DNA of 27,654 nt from Branchiostoma floridae (Eukaryota; Chordata; Leptocardii; Amphioxiformes; Branchiostomatidae). Of this stretch, positions 10,001-16,375 are shown piece after piece. The notes below the pieces were generated by a model, which saw only the letters and a program-made list of their open reading frames with translations, made no database searches and had not been told where the DNA came from. The stretch covers positions 5,094,532 through 5,122,185 of the forward strand of contig NC_049981.1 in the NCBI RefSeq assembly GCF_000003815.2, written 5' to 3'. The translations under genes were made by a program, and so were the position numbers. How positions within the stretch are numbered: the stretch's first letter is position 1; every line of letters begins with the position of its first letter.

Positions 10001-13000
10001 TCATTTCTTTACAACACTTTGTTAAGCAAGGTGGGATACAAATGACAGTCAGCAACCCTTCCTTGTTTCTTTAGAAAGCCAGAAAAACTGTACAGCGTCA
10101 CAAAAACGGCCATTTCTAGTCTTGTATGTGCATAACATAACTTTGGCAACCATCGTACTAGTGATGGTAACGTTTGTTACAGAATCTGGCGACAGGCATA
10201 AACCACCTCACACAGCTTCCAAGATCAGTGACAGTAGCGATCTGACGTGATCGGGCAGAGGGTCTGGTCAGCTGGTTTCACCTGCCGAACAATCATTCTG
10301 GGAACTGAATTGTTAAATTTTTGGCTACTATTTGAATTCTACGTTTCTTCTCAGGCGACAGCCATTTTTTAGGGTGTGAAATCCCATCCGTGGCTATAAT
10401 AATCTTTTAAGCCATCAACCAATACAAATGTTGTGGTGCATCTTTTGTAAAACATTACAGAGGTTGTGGAAAAATGAAGGAACCAGTGATGTTGTCTATA
10501 ATTTGCTCCATATCAAGGCGTAAAGTCAGGCGACAGCATTTTGACATTTAAATGAGAACGAGCCTGTAATTGGCAGGCACGTCGCCCGTACTAGCACGTA
10601 CAGGGGGGCGAATCCGCAGCCCGATGGCACACAAAGTTTTGCCTGCGCGTAAAGTTCTACGGCGTGTCTGCGTGCTCCAAAATCCGTCGGATTCCCTACG
10701 AGTTCGTACGGAAGCGGTACTTACCACTTACGGATCCAAAAAAAGTGCCCACGTTCTGACACGTAGACAGCACGTATTTGCACGTACAGCGGGTTGTGCC
10801 CTTAGCTTTAGAGCATAACAGTAACACTGCAACTACACAGACTGACAGACAGACAAACAGACAGTCGGACAGATAAGTCACACCACTTTTAGCAAAATAC
10901 ATGCATCGGCATTAGGAAATTGAGATAGAAGACTTCCGCTTAAAGCATAAAACAACTACAGAGACAGACGGACGGACGGACAGACAGAATTCCCTCGCAC
11001 CACGTTACACGTCAATCATATATACATATATATAAAACGTTCGTAGGCAGTGTTTATTACAGGCCCTATAAGCCTTTTCAAACTACTAACCACGCACGCG
11101 CGGGTAGGTGAAAGGAACTCTGGGTAATATGTCAAAGTTGAAGGTCCCCAGAAAACCGACATTCCGCCATTTTGCAGGTGTCATTAAGTTCCAGACATTG
11201 TTACACAAATCGAAACAATGGTAGAGACGAGACTGTTGACGTCTGAGGGCCTTCAACTTTGACATATTACCCAGAGTTCCTTTCACCCGCGCGTGCGTGG
11301 TAACTAGGGTGAAAAGTCTTATTAGGCAAAATGTCAAGCCTGGTAATCAAAAAATATACTGCATACCAGCTCGACATTTACTTTGAAATGTTTGTTTACC
11401 TGTGTGACGACGGTGTTTTCGAACTGTGAGGTATCGTACACGTATCCCTGGTCACACTGGATCTTGGTTCGGTTGGCTACAGGATACCTGCTCACAAAAT
11501 CCTGGTACGTCGTCTCTAGGTCAGATGCAGTGAAGTTATAACTGTACCTGAAGAAGGAAAGCAACAAAAAGAAGTTACTAAATACAAAGGGTTTCTAGTA
11601 CCGAGGGACGCTTGCCGGTTATACGTTACAGGTTGTTAAAAAGATGTTACTAAATACATATTGGGTTCTAGTACCTGAGGGACGCTTGACGGTTATACGT
11701 TACAGCAGGTTGCGGTCAAAAGATGTCTACAAGAGGGGACCTAAAGGCTCTTGATATTGATATTGACACAGAGCACTGGGAGGACCTTGCAAATGACAGA
11801 TCCAGCTGGAGATGCACACTGTCCAGGCAGCTAAAATCAGGAGAAACCAGACTCATGCGCATGGTAGAAGAAAGGCGGATCCTGCGAAAAAGACTGCAAC
11901 AGACCTGAGTCAGACATTTCAGCTTTATTACGTTTTTTAGGTCGCTTCTTAGGAAGCGACCGAGAGAGCACACGACAGCAAAGATGCTGGCATCTAGGCA
12001 TTTTCAGACACCGACCTTGAACACTGGCTTTGTTTCCACTCGTCGCCCTTTTTCTCCCAAGGGACGGTGATGTTCCGTATCTCGGCGTCGGTCGCGTTCA
12101 GCCCCGTGAAGTTCACGTCCGGCTGCCGACAGCTGAAGTCTGGCTCGGCGGCGATGAAGACGATGCCCATGGTCTGGAAGGCGTTGAAGACGGCGGGGAG
12201 ACAGACCAAGAGGTACACCCTCTTCTGCCACGGCCCAAACCCGCCCAGATACTTGAGAGCCTTGTCGTAGTTCACCTTAATGGAGTCAGAGAAACCCTAG
12301 ATACAAACACAAACACAAGGACGTTTGGTGTCTACTCATTCAATGATTCTACTATTCAGATTTGGAACTCCATACAGTCAAAAATACAGGCTAAGATAAT
12401 TCTTAAAGACAAAAGCATCCTGAAAACATTTCGAAACGGACAAAAATTGATGCGCTCGCGGATGTCATCCATATAATGAAATCAACATGGCCTACCTATG
12501 AATTAATATGCATATAATATCTGGTTGGAGAGCTGTTAAATCCTTACTATGAAATAATATGAACAAATCATATATTGTTGTGGTCCATTTTACCAAATTC
12601 TAACAAGATTGAAAGGAAGTATAAATACATAGTTGGAAGGAATATAATGATGAAAGCTCCAGCCCGACGGCTAATATATAATTGCAAGGGACAAAAGTGA
12701 CAGACAAAAAATAGTAAACAGTATACAGCAGTAAGCGACCAACTCTAGTGATAAATTCAAATAAACTAAACAAAGCAAAAAACAACAACTTAGCTATTGG
12801 GTTTGACTTCTTTTTCGAAGACAGAAGAAGACGAAGGATCCCATCTTTTCGATAATGTGTGGTTTTTGTGATGTTAAGAGGAAGGTAGTTTTCTTTTTGT
12901 CTGTAAACGTGGGGAGATAAGGGTGGAATGTGGTGGCCTCTGTAAAAAGCTCCTTTCTTTCTTGGTCATAGAAGGTACGGGTCAACTGACAGACATCAAC

Positions 13001-13140
13001 AGCAAGTCTCATGCTACAGAAAAGACCTGGATCAGTAACAGACGTGATCCAAACTTGATCCATACCTGATCTTTGTCCTTGGAGATCCCGTTACCATGAC
13101 CTTCAAACAGCGCTTCGTCCTCTGGTTCTCTTTCCGCCAT
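792..13140 (-). CDS. SLC22-family organic ion transporter, complete 12-exon gene
   Basis: Plasma-membrane carrier of the major facilitator superfamily, SLC22 (organic cation/anion/carnitine) group. Twelve exons join in consistent phase to 1692 nt (563 aa). In order: short acidic N-terminus (1-25); first membrane segment near 50-75; a large extracellular loop with five N-glycosylation sequons (N87, N92, N100, N123, N144); the WDVVC segment (169-173) before segment 2; the MFS motif G198-x3-D202-x2-G205-R206-K207; PESPRWL at 314-320 before the central cytoplasmic loop; FRTPNLRKW before segment 7; D415-K-F-G-R-R420; a segment with AEIYPTVIR (ending 479); and a charged cytoplasmic tail ending at TAG 792-794. 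Known family members move organic cations, anions or carnitine; the substrate cannot be told here. The loop cysteines and the WDVVC context look more OCT/OCTN-like than OAT-like, but that is a weak inference. The ATG at 13138-13140 has a good context (AAACATGG). Exons are listed separately. Confidence 0.95.
1123..1295. mobile_element. 173-bp MITE with TA duplications (Tc1/mariner type)
   Basis: Terminal inverted repeats start CTTTTTAAAGGTAA and extend about 34 bp to ACCTCCAAATT with a few mismatches. TA dinucleotides flank both ends (1121-1122, 1296-1297), as expected of Tc1/mariner-type insertion. The centre has TCTCGCGAGA (1218-1227) within ACTGGGTCACTCCGTGATCA, shared with the element at 6934-7110. 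It lies in intron 11. Confidence 0.75.
1490..1734. repeat. Interspersed repeat, copy 1 (relative of the 9545-10807 element)
   Basis: From about 1557 to 1734 this matches 10624-10807 at roughly 85-90% identity (by eye): GGCACACAAAGTTTTGCCT ... GCGGTACTTACCAC ... GGGTTGTGCCCTTAGCT. The block at 1493 (GCCACGTATTTCTGAAAAC) also matches 9608 inside the larger element. Short open frames here are coincidental. Confidence 0.65.
1847..1955 (-). CDS. SLC22 gene exon 11 (TM11)
   Basis: Residues 443-479. Acceptor CTACCTTACAG|ACC, donor ATCAG|GTAGATT, phase 2. It encodes MIGKFCITATFAIVYIFTAE and IYPTVIR, the conserved segment-11 region of the family. A 20-bp minisatellite begins about 30 bp upstream of this acceptor. 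Confidence 0.94.
1986..2405. repeat. 20-bp minisatellite, about 21 copies
   Basis: Unit TGCATCCCAAAATGGTTTGG with frequent substitutions. It sits in intron 10, starting about 30 bp upstream of the exon 11 acceptor. The unit lacks stop codons in several frames on both strands, so the array is read through as His/Gln/Cys/Lys-rich open frames; these are artefacts of the repeat. Confidence 0.9.
2730..2809 (-). CDS. SLC22 gene exon 10 (TM10)
   Basis: Residues 416-443. Acceptor TTCACCAG|GTTTGG, donor AAGC|GTAAGTT, phase 1. It encodes KFGRRCSLSSLMVVGG and a hydrophobic segment ending FFIPK. The GRR after the exon 9 D-K is the C-terminal-half counterpart of the MFS motif. Confidence 0.93.
3152..3176. 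repeat. TA-rich microsatellite
   Basis: Run of ATATATAT/GTATATATATATG. No function is implied. Confidence 0.7.
3378..3548 (+). repeat. SINE-like interspersed repeat, copy 1 (intact order)
   Basis: Starts GACGGGGGCCGATACC, passes TTTGACCCGTTGATGACGTC, ACACTTCCGTTCCG and GTGACTTAGGCTTTGGGTC, and ends near AAGCTTGTTGGTAAGCGC ... GGTCTTAAAA. Two further copies lie at 4266 and 8080. The class is not recognised. It contains a TGACGTCA (CRE-like) core. Sequence between this copy and exon 9 (3550-3945) is an AT-rich tail ending in TAAATAAATAAATAAA, like a retroelement 3' end. Confidence 0.6.
3990..4124 (-). CDS. SLC22 gene exon 9 (TM7-TM9)
   Basis: Residues 371-416. Acceptor ATCCCAG|GGCG, donor GGACAA|GTGAG, phase 2. 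It encodes AVNSMVYYGISLNA, then NLYLNFAISGFVEIPAYL and ILD, the classic SLC22 pattern in which F-x-x-x-G-x-x-E-x-P-A-Y precedes the second GRR motif in exon 10. Confidence 0.94.
4266..4415 (+). repeat. SINE-like interspersed repeat, copy 2
   Basis: Same order as copy 1 but more diverged: GAGACGGGGGCCGATACC, CACCTTTGACCCGTTGTTGA, TGACCTAGGCTTGGGGTC, GAAAGCTGGTTGGTA. It lies in intron 8 about 140 bp upstream (gene sense) of the exon 9 acceptor. Confidence 0.55.
4726..4823 (-). CDS. SLC22 gene exon 8 (cytoplasmic loop to TM7)
   Basis: Residues 339-371. It begins with a run of glutamates (EEEGGSDRALYTFVDLF), followed by FRTPNLRKWTINLFFNW, the conserved lead into membrane segment 7. The donor AACTG|GTGAGTG is strong. 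The acceptor ACTATAAG|GAG has a weak pyrimidine tract, so the 5' boundary is slightly less certain than the others, although the phase fits. Confidence 0.87.
4951..5337 (-). mobile_element. LINE 3'-end fragment, copy A (C-terminal ORF2 remnant)
   Basis: The minus strand encodes VEDETHFMSNCSFYNHERKE, a pattern of the cysteine/histidine-containing C-terminus of non-LTR retrotransposon reverse transcriptases, ending in a stop at 5056. The 3'UTR follows and ends GCAATAAACTTTAATAAAG near 4951. The 3'UTR matches copy C at 17328-17504 closely, and the ORF tail matches copy B at 12790. The element is truncated at its 5' side and inserted in intron 7 in the same direction as the host gene. Confidence 0.65.
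5651..5914. mobile_element. 264-bp foldback TIR element
   Basis: TIRs of about 45 bp: GGATATAGGAGAATTCTTTT ... ACCAGCAGCTACTTACAAT on the left and the inverted copy ending TCTCCTATATCC on the right, with few mismatches. No coding capacity. The right end continues into three short CCTATAT repeats (5905-5930), which hide any target duplication. In intron 7. Confidence 0.65.
6048..6129 (-). CDS. SLC22 gene exon 7 (PESPRWL)
   Basis: Residues 311-338. Acceptor TTTCCAG|GATG, donor CCAAG|GTAATG, phase 0. It encodes WMIPESPRWLISRNRQSEAK, the most diagnostic SLC22 motif, entering the large cytoplasmic loop between segments 6 and 7. The exon is too short to stand out as an open reading frame. Confidence 0.94.
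6560..6660 (+). repeat. Possible retroelement 3' end
   Basis: Sequence ending CTTCTTGTACAATAAAGTTAA, similar to TTGTACAATTGTTGTGCAAT at 16275-16300 followed by AAAGTT. This looks like a LINE 3' terminus used as poly(A)-less tail, but only the last 40 bp can be compared. Confidence 0.35.
6695..6863 (-). CDS. SLC22 gene exon 6 (TM5-TM6)
   Basis: Residues 255-311. The acceptor follows a strong CCCCTCCCCTCCTAG tract; the donor is TATTG|GTAAGC, phase 2. It encodes GAEMVSPEKRTLVG, the conserved stretch after segment 4, and two further membrane segments ending in the YYW that joins the PESPRWL motif in exon 7. Confidence 0.94.
6934..7110. mobile_element. Foldback element with a near-perfect 44-bp stem
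   Basis: Arms 6981-7024 and 7040-7083 are inverted copies over 44 bp with one mismatch, separated by 15 bp. Each arm contains TCTCGCGAGA, GACTGGGTCATTCTCCG and TGATCAAGATGTG. Flanking TTTTAAAGGTAAAGTACATA and ACCTCCAAATT match the TIR of the element at 1123-1295, so both belong to one family. It lies in intron 5 just upstream of exon 6 in gene sense. Confidence 0.7.
7578..7856 (+). mobile_element. tRNA-derived SINE
   Basis: A tRNA-like head with A box TAGCGTAACTGG (7588-7599) and B box GAGTTCGATCC (7631-7641) is followed by a body with GTGCCCTTGGGAAAGGCACT, TTCACCCAGGTGTAAAATGG and GTACCTGACTTCGG, and an A/T-rich tail AACTAAATAAAAAAATATAT. The body resembles a conserved SINE core seen in several marine invertebrates (recalled, not checked). 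The tail ends about ten bases from the exon 5 donor of the SLC22 gene, in intron 5, on the opposite strand. Confidence 0.75.
7868..8022 (-). CDS. SLC22 gene exon 5 (TM3-TM4)
   Basis: Residues 203-255. Acceptor TTTCCCAG|CTGG, donor TTAG|GTAGGTA, phase 1. It opens with WGRKP, completing the MFS motif, then gives two hydrophobic segments separated by SPNFTVLTAFRF. On the plus strand a SINE A-rich tail ends about ten bases from this donor. Confidence 0.94.
8080..8246 (+). repeat. SINE-like interspersed repeat, copy 3, with inverted 5' block
   Basis: The first 60 bp (8080-8139) are the reverse complement of the first block of copy 1: they read CCGGAACGGAAGTGTGACGT ... GGTATCGGCCC. From 8140 (GATGTGTGACTTAGG) the copy continues in the normal direction to GATATAAAGTCTTAAAA. 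The switch is seamless at the point where copy 1 reads CCG|GATGTGTGAC. Confidence 0.6.
8764..8940. repeat. Two imperfect tandem copies of a ~115-bp unit
   Basis: CACACAATACTACAGGGTGA with CCTAACGGTATAGTAT near 8776 recurs as TACACAATACTATAGGGCGA with CCTAATGGTATAGTAT near 8886. It lies in intron 4. No coding content is seen. Confidence 0.5.
9009..9112 (-). CDS. SLC22 gene exon 4 (TM2, MFS motif)
   Basis: Residues 169-203. It starts at WDVVCDKKWQ and runs through membrane segment 2 to GHAAD of the MFS signature. The acceptor is TGTTTTCCAG|TGG; the donor is GACAT|GTATGTAA, phase 2. The acceptor and the first 21 coding bases form the proximal unit of a 37-bp tandem array extending upstream into intron 3 to 9533, so the splice site exists in twelve near-identical copies. 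Only the proximal copy continues into AAATGGCAG and keeps the frame. Confidence 0.95.
9092..9533 (-). repeat. 37-bp minisatellite carrying the exon 4 splice acceptor, 12 units
   Basis: Twelve head-to-tail units. Read on the minus strand each is TTCATGTGTTTTCCAG followed by TGGGACGTGGTGTGTGATAA and G, that is, a complete 3' splice site plus the first 21 coding bases of exon 4. Units are almost identical; the visible differences are single bases in units 10 and 12 (plus-strand order). The unit nearest the gene's 3' side is the real acceptor, at 9112. The unit length of 37 is not a multiple of three. Confidence 0.95.
9545..10807. mobile_element. 1263-bp TIR element with TTA duplications (PIF/Harbinger-like, non-autonomous)
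   Basis: Ends are inverted copies: left AGCTAAGGGCACAACCCGC, right GCGGGTTGTGCCCTTAGCT. TTA flanks both ends (9542-9544 and 10808-10810), fitting the three-base duplications of PIF/Harbinger insertions. The inverted match resumes further in: CTCGTTCTCATTGAAATGTC near 9638 against its complement near 10545. No transposase is seen. The interior has four copies of GGTAACGTTTGTTACA, two of them forming a perfect palindrome. It starts 11 bp beyond the 37-bp minisatellite, in intron 3. Confidence 0.7.
9805..9836. repeat. Perfect 32-bp palindrome
   Basis: Two head-to-head copies of GGTAACGTTTGTTACA. Single copies recur at 9984-9999 and 10166-10181, each followed by G, all inside the same TIR element. 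Confidence 0.9.
10833..10990. repeat. ACAG/GACG microsatellites
   Basis: Runs of GACAGACAGACAAACAGACAG (10841-10862 region) and GACGGACGGACGGACAGACAG (10967-10987 region), interrupted by ordinary sequence. Intron 3. Confidence 0.7.
11090..11300. mobile_element. 211-bp MITE with TAA duplications (PIF/Harbinger type)
   Basis: TIRs of about 52 bp: CCACGCACGCGCGGGT ... GAAAGGAACTCTGGGTAATA ... AAAGTTGAAGG, matched on the right by its complement apart from a four-base insertion. TAA is present on both sides (11087-11089, 11301-11303). Interior has no reading frame of note. It ends about 100 bp from the exon 3 donor. Confidence 0.8.
11400..11547 (-). CDS. SLC22 gene exon 3 (extracellular loop)
   Basis: Residues 119-168. 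The acceptor is CTTCTTCAG|GTAC, the donor CACAG|GTAAAC, phase 0. It completes the extracellular loop with sequons N123-F-T and N144-R-T and cysteine C150, followed by the family pattern C-x3-Y-x-Y-D-x-S-x-F and T-V-V-T-Q just before the exon 4 WDVVC segment. Confidence 0.93.
11585..11710. repeat. Short tandem duplication with TTCTAGTACCxGAGGGACGC
   Basis: Two copies of a ~65-bp unit (TACTAAATACA ... GTTCTAGTACC ... GACGCTTG ... GGTTATACGTTACAG). The second copy runs directly into the LINE fragment at 11723. Confidence 0.55.
11720..11910 (+). mobile_element. LINE C-terminal fragment
   Basis: The plus strand encodes RGDLKALDIDIDTEHWEDLA followed by NDRSSWRCTLSRQLKSGE and a basic end, with a stop at 11906. 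The pattern D-L-K-x-L-x-I-D ... W-E-x-L-A-x-D-R-x-x-W-R is that of the C-terminal tail of endonuclease/reverse-transcriptase LINE proteins. Only the last ~60 residues remain. It lies antisense in intron 2 between exons 2 and 3. Confidence 0.6.
11937..11964. repeat. Short hairpin
   Basis: AGGTCGCTTC-TTAG-GAAGCGACC: a perfect nine- to ten-base stem just beyond the LINE remnant. No terminator role is implied in a eukaryote. Confidence 0.5.
12016..12296 (-). CDS. SLC22 gene exon 2 (TM1 and extracellular loop)
   Basis: Residues 26-119. The acceptor has a long T/G-rich tract ending CTAG|GGT; the donor is TCAAG|GTCGG, phase 2. It encodes the conserved LGGFGPWQKRVYLLVCLPA stretch leading into membrane segment 1, then the start of the large loop with sequons N87-F-T, N92-A-T and N100-I-T and cysteines C81 and C117. 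The exon is GC-rich compared with the flanking introns. Confidence 0.93.
12784..13050 (-). mobile_element. LINE 3'-end fragment, copy B
   Basis: The minus strand reads ERKELFTEATTFHPYLPTFT then DKKKTTF and KPHIIEKMGSFVFFCLRKR, clearly the same protein tail as copy A at 5056-5337 (ERKELNEEAIKFHPNFLTFT, IEKVGSLVFHCLRKG). It begins within a few tens of bases of the exon 1 donor at 13065 and has the same orientation as the SLC22 gene. Confidence 0.6.
13066..13140 (-). CDS. SLC22 gene exon 1 (start exon)
   Basis: Encodes 25 residues starting MAEREPEDEALFEG, acidic and cytoplasmic. The donor is CAG|GTATGG, phase 0. A possible 5'UTR splice acceptor (pyrimidine tract followed by CAG) lies about 20 bp upstream of the ATG near 13161, so a further non-coding exon may exist. 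The intron downstream begins directly with LINE-like sequence. Confidence 0.85.
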
Positions 13141-15205
13141 GTTTCTTTACCTCTTAGATTCTGTAAAAGAGTTATAGAGTGTCAACGTTGGAATCTGGAT
13201 TCTAGCGTGTCCATGGAAGGAGATGGTTGGGCTCTTCCTTCCAATTCCGTGTCCCAGTGTGGATAACAGCAAGGACGTTATATGACGTCCTTGATAACAG
13301 CTAGTCTCTACCAGACTCCGGGTTGCTGGAAAACAGTAGAAATGGAACACAGGAAAGAGAAGTAAGCCGGCCAGAGGAGTGTACGGCCGGCTAGGGAACA
13401 GCGCTTGACCAAGATAATGTTCAGCCCAAAGACCCACAAAATGGCTATTCTACCTCAACAGGGAGACAGCTACGCCTGATAGAGCACCAAGCAAGGCCAG
13501 TGTCATCGGGGTCAAGGTTGCCAGTCCTGGTAACAGCGGTATAGCTTCTTTATCAACCTCCACAACAAAAGAAACACGAAAAAAACGCTACTGACAAATG
13601 TAAATACCGATGAGGGGGGGGGGGGGGGTAAATCTTCGTAGAAGCTGATATTTCGCTATCGAGCCCAGAAAGACAAAAAATTAGAATCCTTTGCGAGGCA
13701 GGGAATGACTCTCTTGTGCCCGAGTGACGCATTCACCTGGCATGGGTCAAAAAGTCACAGGTGGGGGATCTTTACCGAAGTTATCCGAACCATATGCGTC
13801 CGATCTTGACTGTCATCTCGTACTCACAGCAGCCAGTAGATATTTACGATGTTGTCTTAGAGCTACATAAGGCCTTAGTAGTTTCGACCTGGGGCTCCAT
13901 AAAGTATTTCGACACTGAATGTATCTTTAAGGTCGTTTAAATAAGGATGATACCCAAAGTATAGATAGTCTCCAAGATAGTTTCCAAATGTTGTGTCGGG
14001 ACGTATACGATTACAACATTGACCAGGCATCCTATAGAAACCGCGCTGAATTCTGCTTTAACGACAATACAACAGATCCTATACATGTCCGATAACATAG
14101 TGCAATTGAGGTGTCATGTTGTTCAATGCTTAAAATCTGTGTAACTGACTTTGCCACTGATTTCTAATAGATACAAGCAATTCACCGGTCAGATTTTAAT
14201 CGCCCGGATCCCAAGTATGCACATTTCGTTCAAGGGTAGTGCTTCCTTTCTAGGGATTGCTAAAATTAACTGCACGCGAGATTTGGTTTCCTGTCACATT
14301 TAAGGATAACGTGCTTGAATCTCTGACTACCATTTGTTCCGAACTAGGTCACCACCCGGAGAAAGTTCAGATTCAGTGCCATTTTCCTGACCTCAGCTGA
14401 CCCTAACCGTCTATGGCGAGGCCATTTTACTGACATTCTTAGCGGGGATTCGATGAAAACTTTCCTCCTTGTCTAAAGAGAGGGTGTCCATGGGGGGGAT
14501 CAAAACAACTCTAAAATTTAGTATGACCAGCAACGCTAGGTCTTTTGCAAAATGTTTTCGGAACCGGTTGATGGGGTGTCAAAACCTAACTCTAGTTTGT
14601 TATTCTTTTTTAAAAATAATTTTCTTTATTGAAAAGTAACAACATTTACATACATTGTGATATCTACATGAATAGCTTCATGACTACATTTCGACTACAA
14701 AAAATGACAGTGTTTTCCCATTGCGTTTACTATAGGTACAATGTTTCACGTAAAGAGTTATTCACAATGCTAAAATAGGTAAATATATAAAAGACTGCTT
14801 TGTCATAAGAAAAAAATGCCGAAATTCATAATTAGCCTCACTCGATTGCTATACAATATATGATTTAGGCTAGCTCTTATTGTTCTAGAAATTAGGAAGT
14901 TCATTCTATATTCATAATCTGCATATGTACTATGTTTAATACTTGTTTTAGTAATTAGGATGTTAAGTTTGTTTCTTCTTTTTTTTTGCCATACATTGTA
15001 CCGTGTACGATCGAAGTTCTTCTATAAAACCTACACACACATATGATAAGGTTTCACTTAATATCAAAGCACACTGTGTGTATTCTATGGTCCTTCTTTG
15101 TGTGGAAATATATTAGACAGAACATTTGTGTCTTACTGCTTTTACCATTGAAACTATTTGACCAGCAGTAATTGACCCCACCTACCTCCATACAGTATGA
15201 TATTT
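13141..15205. other. 5' flank of the SLC22 gene, no supported gene
   Basis: Presumed promoter or 5'UTR-intron region. It has a 15-base G run at 13614-13628, and an AT-rich block from 14600 to 15150. Open stretches on either strand are short and have no recognisable translation. No TATA box or first exon can be defended by eye. Confidence 0.4.
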
Positions 15206-15210
15206 ATATA

Positions 15211-15434
15211 ACGCCAGTTCACCTTTATCCGCGGGGTAACCTATATCCGTTCCTTTTAAAACATTGTATTTTGGGGTATCAAGTCTACGAACAGTGGTGT
15301 TGAATTGTAATATTTTGATGATATTGCAATTTGAAACCAAAGTCCGTCAACTTAAAATTCCTGAATACACTGTTTGTAAAAACAACGGATATAGGTTACC
15401 CTCCGATAAAGCCATCATAAAGGTGAACTAGCGT
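15211..15434. mobile_element. TIR element with GTTCACCTTTAT ends
   Basis: Left ACGCCAGTTCACCTTTATC ... GGGTAACCTATATCCGTT and right, inverted, ACGCTAGTTCACCTTTAT ... GGGTAACCTATATCCGTT. The right arm carries an extra ~12 bp between the two blocks. No coding capacity. Confidence 0.6.
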
Positions 15435-15681
15435 CACAGAAGCTAGTGGACCAATCATTTCATAAGCACCCACAGTCACATATATTGCACCCTATATATG
15501 TCAAAACTATTATTTGCTATTCTTTCCAAAAATGCAAATCAGGCGTACTTTAACATCATTTCACATAATCTTTTTCTGTGTCGGGGTACAGTGGAAAAGA
15601 TCATGAGGTTTTATATCCACAAGATTATCAAAGGAATATGTCAATAGTCTCATTCTTCAGTCCAAAGTTCCCACTCACTTA

Positions 15682-16026
15682 GACCCCGTTCATACCAATG
15701 GGGTTGATGTTTGCTGTTGGACGCGATTTTTTAATTACTGTAAATGTATCTAAGTTCGCGGGGATTTAATTTCGCGGTAGCGGGAAAAAGGAATTTTCGC
15801 GATGGATTTAAGTTCGCGGTAACACCATAGACTGCAATCTAATATCATAATAGAAAAAATTCGCGGTGAAGTGGTCACCGCGAAAACCGCGAAAATTAAT
15901 CCACCGCGAACATTTCTGCATTTACAGTAGTCGCGGGCAATCGCATCATGGTAAAAAGCTTAAAGTATCTGTTATACGCGACTTATTTGATTCCGATTTG
16001 CAAGGCTTTAGTATGATCGGGGCCTC
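15682..16026. mobile_element. Outer TIR element, split by a nested insertion
   Basis: Left AGACCCCGTTCATACCAATG and, inverted on the right, AGGCCCCGATCATACTAAAG; both are followed by a block containing CGCGA/TCGCG and T-rich sequence. The 190-bp element at 15738-15927 is inserted inside it. The inner arms are diverged, so the outer limits are approximate. Confidence 0.4.
15738..15927. mobile_element. 190-bp MITE with CTGTAAATG ends and TA duplications
   Basis: Starts CTGTAAATGTATCTAAGTTC and ends, inverted, CTGTAAATGCAGAAATGTTC; TA flanks both ends (15736-15737, 15928-15929). Body is rich in TTCGCGGT motifs. A diverged relative is at 24768-24872. The TA duplications suggest a Tc1/mariner-type mobiliser. 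Confidence 0.75.
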
Positions 16027-16229
16027 AGTCCCGTAGCTATAGCGTGTAGCCCCTTCCCGTTGGTCTGTATCATTCATCTTTGTCATTATGTACGTTTATC
16101 AAGGCATGACGGGCAACAAAGATTTCTGTAACAATGTCGGAGTTATACCCATGTCACATTATCCACGATCTTTGAGCGTATCGATGGAAGATCGGCCATA
16201 TCTAAGATCGACAGAGGGCTGCGCGTATT

Positions 16230-16375
16230 TTTCACCTAAAAACCGTCCCTGTCACATATAAGCTATACTTTGTACCTTGTACAATTGTTGTGCAATAAAG
16301 TTACTATCGGGCGATTGCCGCAGAACCGTCGTCCGATCGATTTTCGCCAAATGTGACAGGGGGATAAGGTTCCTT
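16230..16375. repeat. Inverted CCTGTCACAT pair around a retroelement-like end
   Basis: CCCTGTCACATATAAG near 16247 and its inverted partner AAATGTGACAGGGG near 16349. Between them lies TTGTACAATTGTTGTGCAAT followed by AAAGTT, resembling a LINE 3' terminus. A further CCTGTCACATTTAAGG is at 14292. Confidence 0.35.

Noticed and set aside
12030-12476. 148-codon open frame on the plus strand
   Set aside because: Its first part is the complementary strand of SLC22 exon 2, whose splice sites and family motifs are clear. The tail after 12300 weakly recalls a LINE end but is too short to call.
13147-13437. 96-codon minus-strand open frame just upstream of SLC22 exon 1
   Set aside because: Not in frame with a splice-supported exon and shows no family similarity; a 5'UTR acceptor near 13161 is a better reading of the area.
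13614-13628. G-run as a possible G-quadruplex
   Set aside because: A single uninterrupted 15-base G run is most simply a slippage-prone homopolymer, and its length is unreliable in sequencing.
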